From an uncultured Nostocoides sp. (GTDB taxonomy: Bacteria; Actinomycetota; Actinomycetes; Actinomycetales; Dermatophilaceae), in assembly GCA_937873315.1 (NCBI GenBank), contig CALMQX010000025.1, forward strand, positions 1-64,000: a DNA stretch of 64,000 bases, written 5' to 3'. The notes beneath the pieces are model-generated. The model saw nothing but the letters and a program-made list of their open reading frames with translations, did not search any database and was not told the origin of the DNA. Made by a program: the position numbers and the translations under genes. Shown here one piece after another: positions 58,985-64,000 of this stretch (position 1 is the first letter of the stretch; each line of letters begins with the position of its first letter).

Positions 58985-61138
58985 ATGACCCGGCCGCCGT
59001 CCTCAACCCTCATCCGGCTTGCCCACGCGTATGGCGTCGCCACCGAGTTTTGGGACTGGCATGGCCTGGAGCGTCAGGTGTCTGCCGACTCAATCAAGGC
59101 CGTGCTGACCGCCCTGGGAGTCGAGACCGATTTCGCGTCCCAGGAGCGCCTTGAGGAGGCTCTCGCCCAGCACGAGGAAGCGCCCTGGCGGCGAACCCTG
59201 CCGGCCAGTGTCATTGCCCGAGAGGGCTGGACGCCCTGGGTGCACGTCCATGTCGCCGACGGCGCGCAGGTGCGGCTACGGATTGACCTCGAGGACGGCA
59301 GCCGCCGTTGGGCCACACAGATCGACCGGTGGGTGCAACCGCGAACCATCGACGGCCAGGCCATCGGTGAGGCCACCTTCGAGCTCCCCGGCGACCTGCC
59401 AGCGGGTTGGCATGAACTGACCGCGGAGCACGATGGGCCGGCGCTGCACGAAGGCACGCAGCGGGCCACCTTGATCGTCACGCCCCAGCACCTGCCCTTG
59501 CCGTCAGCGGTGGCACAGGGTCGGGTCACCGGCCTGATGGCGCAGCTCTATCAGGTGCGCTCGGCACAGTCCTGGGGCGTCGGGGACTTCGGCGATCTGG
59601 CCACCCTGGCGCGTTGGGGAGCCGAGGATCTGGACGCCGGATTCGTCCTCATCAACCCCATTCATGCGGCGCAGCCCTCGGGCCGAATGGAGCCCTCGCC
59701 CTATTTGCCGACCACTCGCCGGTTCGCCAATCCGTTGTACCTGCGAGTCAGTGACGTCCCCGAGTTGGCCGGACTCGATCCCGATGCTGCCGCCCTGATC
59801 GACCGCCTCGGCCAGCGCGCTCAGGCACTCAACGCCCAGGACCGGATCGATCGGGACGCCGCCTGGTCCTTGAAGCGCGAAGCCCTGGAGATCATTCACG
59901 ACGCGGGCCTGACCGGGGAACGGGCTCAGGCGTTGGCGGCATACGCCGAGCGCGAAGCGGACGGCCTGCGCGACTTCGCCACCTGGTGCGCGCTCGTCGA
60001 CCGATTCGGCAGCGAAGCGCAGCAGTGGCCGGAAGGCCTGGACGGTCCACACGCGCCCGCGGTGGCGGCCTTCCGTCGCAAGAACGCCAGCCTGGTGGAC
60101 TTCCATGTCTGGCTGCAGTGGCAGGTGGAGCAGCAACTGGCGGCAGTCCAGGAGCAGGCCCGCGCCGCCGGTATGCCGCTGGGCATCGTGCACGATCTGG
60201 CCGTGGGGGTGCATCCCACGGGCGCCGACGCCTGGGGACTGGCCGATGTCTTGGCCAGCGGAGTGAGCGTGGGGGCGCCGCCGGACCAGTTCAACCAGCG
60301 CGGTCAGGACTGGAGTCAGCCTCCATGGCGCCCCGACCGGCTAGCCGAGTTGGGCTATGCACCCTTCCGGGACATGGTCCGCAGCGTCCTGCGGGACTCC
60401 GGTGGGCTGCGCGCAGATCACATCATCGGCCTCTTCCGGCTGTGGTGGATCCCGGAGGGGATGGATCCATCCCAGGGCACCTATGTGCACTATGACCATG
60501 AGGCGCTCCTCGGCATTCTCGTGCTGGAGGCAGCCCGGGCCGGAGCCATCGTCGTCGGCGAGGACTTGGGGGTGGTCCCGCCGCATGCTCGTGACTACCT
60601 CCTCGAGCGCGGACTCCTGGGCACCTCGATCCTGTGGTTTGAATGGTCGGGTGACCAGCCGAAGGCACCTGAGGACTACCGCGAGCTGTGCCTGACCTCG
60701 GTGACCACGCACGATCTGCCGCCCACCGCGGGATACCTCGGCCTGACTCATGTTGATGTTCGGGAGGCGCTCGGCCTGCTCACCCGATCAGTGCACCAGG
60801 AGCGGGCCGCCGAGGAGGCCGCCGTGGAGAAGGTCCGACATGCCCTGGTCGGGGCTGACCTGTTGGACCGAACGGTGGATCTCAACGCGCCCGACGGCAT
60901 TGCGGAGATGACGCTCGCGCTGCATCGCGTGCTCGCGCGCACCCCGAGTCGATTGATCGCCGCGTCCGTGGCCGATCTGGTTGGTGACCGCCGCGCCGTC
61001 AACCAGCCGGGGACCAGCGATGAGTACCCGAACTGGCGGGTCCCACTCTCCGGACCGGATGCGGCGGTGGTCTCGCTCGAGGACGCCATGGCGGCGCCCC
61101 TGGCGGCTCCGCTGATGCGCGCGCTGCGCGAGGGCTAA
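58985..61138 (+). CDS. malQ: 4-Alpha-glucanotransferase (amylomaltase)
   Basis: 717-residue GH77 enzyme that transfers maltodextrin units, cytoplasmic, glycogen/maltose metabolism. An N-terminal extension of about 170 residues with beta-rich sequence, common in actinobacteria, precedes the catalytic barrel. The nucleophile is in LRADHIIGLFRLW (RxDH), acid/base in VVGEDLGVVP and the third acid in TTHDLPPTAGYLG. QLYQVRSAQSWGVGDFGDL and INPIHAAQP are early GH77 blocks. ATG 58985 follows a purine-rich GGATGGG. It overlaps the convergent amidotransferase gene by 4 bp. Confidence 0.95.
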   Translation: MTRPPSSTLIRLAHAYGVATEFWDWHGLERQVSADSIKAVLTALGVETDFASQERLEEALAQHEEAPWRRTLPASVIAREGWTPWVHVHVADGAQVRLRIDLEDGSRRWATQIDRWVQPRTIDGQAIGEATFELPGDLPAGWHELTAEHDGPALHEGTQRATLIVTPQHLPLPSAVAQGRVTGLMAQLYQVRSAQSWGVGDFGDLATLARWGAEDLDAGFVLINPIHAAQPSGRMEPSPYLPTTRRFANPLYLRVSDVPELAGLDPDAAALIDRLGQRAQALNAQDRIDRDAAWSLKREALEIIHDAGLTGERAQALAAYAEREADGLRDFATWCALVDRFGSEAQQWPEGLDGPHAPAVAAFRRKNASLVDFHVWLQWQVEQQLAAVQEQARAAGMPLGIVHDLAVGVHPTGADAWGLADVLASGVSVGAPPDQFNQRGQDWSQPPWRPDRLAELGYAPFRDMVRSVLRDSGGLRADHIIGLFRLWWIPEGMDPSQGTYVHYDHEALLGILVLEAARAGAIVVGEDLGVVPPHARDYLLERGLLGTSILWFEWSGDQPKAPEDYRELCLTSVTTHDLPPTAGYLGLTHVDVREALGLLTRSVHQERAAEEAAVEKVRHALVGADLLDRTVDLNAPDGIAEMTLALHRVLARTPSRLIAASVADLVGDRRAVNQPGTSDEYPNWRVPLSGPDAAVVSLEDAMAAPLAAPLMRALREG

Positions 61139-61836
61139 GCGGTCAGCGGGCTGGGGAATCGCTCCGCGAGCACACGCCAACTGCGTTCGAGGTGGTAGCG
61201 CTGGTCGATGACCTCGGCCAGCGCTATCGCGAAGGCGGCACCATCGGATTCCGTGGCCCAGGTGGCGAAGACCTCGGGCGAGGTTTCCGGGTGGAACTGC
61301 AGGCCCCACGCTCGCGGGCCGAAGCGCAGCGCGAGAATCTCGCCGCCGCGGCCGTGCGCGAGGACGGTGGCATCCGGTGGCGCCTGGAGAACGATGTCGT
61401 CGTTGTAGTGCACCGCCAGCCGCCGGTTGGGGCCGCGCAGGAGCGGATCGGATTCACCCGCAGCGGTGAGCAGCACCGGATGTGCCCCCAGTGATCGGCC
61501 AGCCGGATTCCGCCCGACAAGCCCACCCAGGGCCACGGACGCGAGTTGGTGTCCCAAGCAGATCCCCAGGAAAGGAATGCCGGCGGCAATGCTCTCCCGA
61601 ATCAGCGTCTTGGTGGGTGTGAGCCAGGCGTGTTCGTCGTCATCATTGGCGCCCATATATCCGCCGAGAACGACCAGGCCGGCGTGAACCTGAGGGTCTA
61701 GGTGCGCCGGGATGGGGTGATCGAGGTCGCCGCGGCGGACGTCCACATCGATGCCACGCTCCGCCCACCACTGGCCCAGCCAGGCGATCGGCGCTTCGGG
61801 CTCATGCTGAATGACCAGCAGACACGCAGAAGTCAT
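61135..61836 (-). CDS. Class I glutamine amidotransferase-like protein
   Basis: 233 residues with the class I GATase fold: GICLGHQLAS holds the nucleophile Cys, and LQFHPE carries the catalytic His and Glu. VVLGGYMGANDDDEHAWLTP near residue 56 resembles the stand-alone GuaA-like group found with glutamine hydrolysis of unknown acceptor. No synthetase partner is adjacent; the next gene upstream codes for a PPOX protein, 15 bp away. Confidence 0.88.
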   Translation of the reverse strand: MTSACLLVIQHEPEAPIAWLGQWWAERGIDVDVRRGDLDHPIPAHLDPQVHAGLVVLGGYMGANDDDEHAWLTPTKTLIRESIAAGIPFLGICLGHQLASVALGGLVGRNPAGRSLGAHPVLLTAAGESDPLLRGPNRRLAVHYNDDIVLQAPPDATVLAHGRGGEILALRFGPRAWGLQFHPETSPEVFATWATESDGAAFAIALAEVIDQRYHLERSWRVLAERFPSPLTA

Positions 61837-61851
61837 GGCGTCGGTGCGTGC

Positions 61852-62262
61852 TCAGCCGTGCGGAGTGATCGCGAACTCGCGGCCGGTGATCTTGTCGACC
61901 GCGATGGCGAGCACATGCTTCTTCTCAGTGCGCACCCACGGGCGCAGGTGCACAGTCGCGTCCTTGATCTCCTCGGGCTGAAGGATTTCGGAGACGTGAC
62001 CCTGGATCACCACGCTGCGCGCGGTGGCCGCATCATGCTCATCGATCTCGAGCGCCACCCGGTCCTCGACCTTGAGGGCGTAGAACTTCGACCCCTCGGC
62101 GGTGCGGAAGATGATCCGCTGGCCATCCAGGGCGTAGTTGATCGGCGCGATCCGGGTGTGACCGCGCAGGTGGTAGGCCAAGCGCGCAAAAGTGCTGCGG
62201 CCCAAGAAGTCCCAGCACTCGGACTTGTCTAGTTTGCGGACGACGACAGTGTCTTTGCTCAT
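61852..62262 (-). CDS. PPOX-family flavoprotein, paralogue of 24423-24857
   Basis: 136-residue split-barrel protein. LDKSECWDFLGRSTFARLAYHL, IAPINYALDGQRIIFRTAEGSK and LAIAVDKITGREFAI match the PPOX group and align with the other copy near 24.6 kb. Start ATG 62262 overlaps the nitrilase stop (ATGA). Being the last gene after CoxL, CoxG and nitrilase genes, it may serve as a flavin- or F420-linked partner, but no function can be assigned. Confidence 0.85.
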   Translation of the reverse strand: MSKDTVVVRKLDKSECWDFLGRSTFARLAYHLRGHTRIAPINYALDGQRIIFRTAEGSKFYALKVEDRVALEIDEHDAATARSVVIQGHVSEILQPEEIKDATVHLRPWVRTEKKHVLAIAVDKITGREFAITPHG

Positions 62263-63158
62263 GTGTGCGGGAATGCGGTCGAGGCGGGGCTTTCGAGATC
62301 CTCGCGGTGTTTGCGGATGAGGTCCAGGTTGCGGTCTCGGAGGTGGTCGAAGACTTGGCCGATATTCGAACCTGGTGTCAGCGAGCGTAGCGCCTCGTCC
62401 GGGTCCAGTCGCGCACTGACCCACCCTTCATGGCTGGCGGCCTTGGCGATGATGTGGCCCACCGGCGTAACGATGTGGCTATTGCCGAAGTAGAGCACCC
62501 CGGCCGGGTCCGCGCCCACGGCATTCGCGCCGATCAGATAGACGTGGTTGTCATACGCCCGGGCTCTCGAGGTCAGCTCCCAAATGTCGGCCGATCGCAG
62601 CAGCGCGGAGGGTCGGACGATGATCTCGGCCCCTCGAACTGCCTGAATCCGCGAGAGTTCGGGGTAGTCGCCGTCGAAGCAGATGATCATGCCGATCCGG
62701 CCAAGGTCGGTGTCGCACACCGTCACTGTGTCGCCCGGGGTCACCCACCCGCCGCCGGATGCGGCCTCCGTACAGAACGGATGCGTCTTGCGGTAGACGC
62801 CCAAGACCTCGCCGCGGGGGTCGATCAATACCGAGGAGTTATAGACGATCTCGGGCCGCTGGCCCCGCTCATAGGTGCCGACCACGAGGTGTATGCCGCG
62901 TGCTGAGGCCACCTCGCGGAATGGGTCGACGATGGGTCCGGGAATGTCGGACATCAGTGCCCACAGCTCCTGCGTGGAACAGGCGGGGGTGAATCCCGTT
63001 GTCGCAGACTCCGGCAGGACGATGAGCTCGGCGCCGGTGGCCTCATGACAGGCCGTCACTAGGGCGATGCAGCGGGCCGAGTTCGCGGCCACCGACTCAG
63101 TCGTCAGGGGCCCGGGCAGCGGCGCGAGTTGGATCGCCGCAGCGGTGAAGGCTCTCAC
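62259..63158 (-). CDS. Nitrilase-superfamily carbon-nitrogen hydrolase
   Basis: 299 residues, cytoplasmic amidase/nitrilase fold. The triad is clear: E50 in VLPESATTGF, K124 in YRKTHPF and C160 in MIICFDGDYPE. The specificity is not deducible; the sequence is closest in style to N-carbamoyl or aliphatic amide hydrolases. It overlaps the CoxG gene by 4 bp and the PPOX gene by 4 bp. Because a molybdenum hydroxylase lies just upstream, it may process an N-heterocycle degradation product; that is inference. Confidence 0.9.
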   Translation of the reverse strand: MRAFTAAAIQLAPLPGPLTTESVAANSARCIALVTACHEATGAELIVLPESATTGFTPACSTQELWALMSDIPGPIVDPFREVASARGIHLVVGTYERGQRPEIVYNSSVLIDPRGEVLGVYRKTHPFCTEAASGGGWVTPGDTVTVCDTDLGRIGMIICFDGDYPELSRIQAVRGAEIIVRPSALLRSADIWELTSRARAYDNHVYLIGANAVGADPAGVLYFGNSHIVTPVGHIIAKAASHEGWVSARLDPDEALRSLTPGSNIGQVFDHLRDRNLDLIRKHREDLESPASTAFPHT

Positions 63159-63820
63159 GGTCGGCGGCCGATCCGGCTCCCGATCAGCACGCCCAGGGCC
63201 ACCAGGGCGCCACCCACCAGAGCCCCCAGGGCGAAGGTAGAGGTCCGGTCCATGGAGAGCGAGGCGTTGGCATTGGCCGTTGCCGTACGGCCCGAATAGA
63301 CCGGCGACTCGGAGCCCGCCGTACCCGCCGTACCCGCCGTACCCGCCGTACCCGCCGTAGCGGACGTGGCCGCCGGGCGCTCGCCCGCGATATCGCGGTC
63401 CAGCGCAGTGAAGAACTGTCCGGCCATCTTCTTGGTGACACCTGCGAGCATGCGCTGGCCGACCCCTCCGACAGCCCCGCCGACCGCAGCATCGGCGTCA
63501 TAGTGCAGGTCGGTGCCACCGGAGGGCGAGGGCGCGAGCCGCACCGCCACGGTGGCGTCGATGGTGCCTGGGGCCCCCGCGCCTCGGGCCTTCATGGTCA
63601 GCGACGTGGGCTCGCTCTTATCGGTCAGAGCCACCTCGCCGTCATAGGTCCCCTTGATTGCAGCCACTCCCGCGGTCACCCGCATGGCGTACTGGTCGGG
63701 CCCGGTGGTCGTGAGGGTCTCGCACCCCGGGATGCAACGGGCGAGCACCGCGGGATCGAGCATGGCGGCCCATACCTGATCCACAGGCGCATTCAGGCTG
63801 TTGGAGCCGGAGATCTTCAT
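63155..63820 (-). CDS. CoxG-like SRPBCC protein with C-terminal membrane anchor
   Basis: 221 residues. The START/SRPBCC domain (about 1-150: SGSNSLNAPVDQVWAAMLDPAVLARCIPGCE, then YDADAAVGGAVGGVGQRML) is that of CoxG, the subunit linked to membrane anchoring of carbon monoxide dehydrogenase in Oligotropha. A low-complexity linker with five Ala-Gly-Thr units (encoded by a 9-bp tandem repeat) leads to a C-terminal hydrophobic helix (FALGALVGGALVALGVLIG) and a basic tail. The ATG overlaps the CoxL stop (ATGA). Confidence 0.9.
   Translation of the reverse strand: MKISGSNSLNAPVDQVWAAMLDPAVLARCIPGCETLTTTGPDQYAMRVTAGVAAIKGTYDGEVALTDKSEPTSLTMKARGAGAPGTIDATVAVRLAPSPSGGTDLHYDADAAVGGAVGGVGQRMLAGVTKKMAGQFFTALDRDIAGERPAATSATAGTAGTAGTAGTAGSESPVYSGRTATANANASLSMDRTSTFALGALVGGALVALGVLIGSRIGRRP
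63315..63359. repeat. Five copies of a 9-bp in-frame repeat in the CoxG linker
   Basis: CCCGCCGTA repeated five times exactly. On the minus strand it encodes repeated Ala-Gly-Thr in the linker between domain and membrane anchor, and its copy number could vary by slippage without a frameshift. Confidence 0.85.
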
Positions 63821-64000
63821 CGAGCGTCCTCTCTCGCGTGCTGCTGGCGGAGCTCCCACAGCTGCGTGGGGCTGATCGGCATGGACCGGATTGGGAAGCC
63901 CTCGGCATCCTCGATGGCCGAGGCGATGACCGCGGTGACCGGAATGGTTCCGGCCTCGCCGGCCCCCTTGATCCCCAGCGGGTTCAGCGGGCTCGGGGTC
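63817..64000 (-). CDS. Aerobic CO/xanthine-dehydrogenase-type large subunit, C-terminal end
   Basis: Only the last 60 residues are in the window; the gene extends beyond the right edge. NPLGIKGAGEAGTIPVTAVI is the highly conserved C-terminal motif of molybdopterin-binding subunits of the CO dehydrogenase/xanthine oxidase family (the E is the catalytic Glu position of this group). The stop overlaps the CoxG start. Whether it is true CO dehydrogenase (AYxCSFR loop) or another hydroxylase cannot be told from this part. Confidence 0.85.
   Translation of the reverse strand, partial: TPSPLNPLGIKGAGEAGTIPVTAVIASAIEDAEGFPIRSMPISPTQLWELRQQHAREDAR

Noticed and set aside
222-62897. Idea that the GTATGCCG enrichment is codon-pair preference.
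   Set aside because: Copies occur in three reading frames, in both orientations and in non-coding DNA (26355, 39170), and use rare ATA and GCA codons.
1-64000. Search for tRNA, rRNA, transposase, integrase and phage genes.
   Set aside because: None was recognised on either strand; only the TPP riboswitch is a supported RNA element.

Overview
The window is gene-dense, high-GC DNA (about two thirds G+C by eye) from an actinobacterium. Short 4-bp ATGA/GTGA start-stop overlaps, GTG starts, many leaderless promoters, a bacterial proteasome activator (Bpa), DUF4235/DUF4245 proteins and a ykoE-type thiamine transporter point to Micrococcales, most likely near Dermatophilaceae/Intrasporangiaceae; the genus is an inference. 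I saw no rRNA, tRNA, CRISPR array, insertion sequence or prophage. No gene-free gap exceeds about 210 bases, and the larger gaps hold palindromes, operators, a riboswitch or short tandem repeats.

Layout. 1-7.3 kb (mostly minus): two beta-carbonic anhydrases, class I fumarase, a PfkB sugar kinase, DUF4245, xseB/xseA, DUF952 and a GH1 glycosidase. 7.3-12.4 kb: acetyltransferase, metallophosphoesterase, glutamine-dependent NAD synthetase, quinone oxidoreductase. 12.4-20.5 kb (plus): an enoyl-CoA hydratase/molybdopterin oxidoreductase/membrane protein operon, then an ACAD10/11-type acyl-CoA dehydrogenase with SDR, APH-type kinase, histidine phosphatase and a second SDR. 20.5-24 kb: aminotransferase, glyoxylate/hydroxypyruvate reductase and convergent glycerate kinase. 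24-27 kb: GNAT, PPOX flavoprotein, saccharopine-dehydrogenase-like protein, Bpa. 27-33.7 kb: PadR-regulated ABC exporter with two large FtsX-type permeases and operator palindromes. 33.9-39.1 kb: quinone oxidoreductase, PhnB-like protein, and a minus operon of amidase lipoprotein, IclR regulator, MobA-like protein and FAD oxidoreductase. 39.2-46.3 kb: a histidine utilisation cluster (hutH, hutU, an M20 amidohydrolase, hutF, hutI) with two related palindromes. 46.3-50.5 kb: polysaccharide deacetylase, DUF4235, then a TPP riboswitch driving ykoE and a fused ATPase-ATPase-permease gene. 50.5-61 kb: ispH, rmuC, HIT-like, Nudix, ychF, PhnA-like, CDGSH, YqeY-like, AlkZ-like, peroxiredoxin, malQ. 61-64 kb (minus): glutamine amidotransferase, a second PPOX protein, nitrilase, CoxG-like protein and the end of a CO/xanthine-dehydrogenase-type large subunit.

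The most striking signal is not a gene. The octamer GTATGCCG occurs about 53 times on the two strands together, against 2-3 expected from composition, in all reading frames, often at the cost of rare codons, and four times over a start codon. It resembles a DNA-uptake-like or other genome-wide recognition word. A second global pattern is a TANNNT hexamer 6-9 bases upstream of about 16 start codons, implying many leaderless mRNAs. The genes fum, DUF4245, xseBA, ispH and ychF, which lie together in Mycobacterium tuberculosis, are here split by about 45 kb of metabolic genes.
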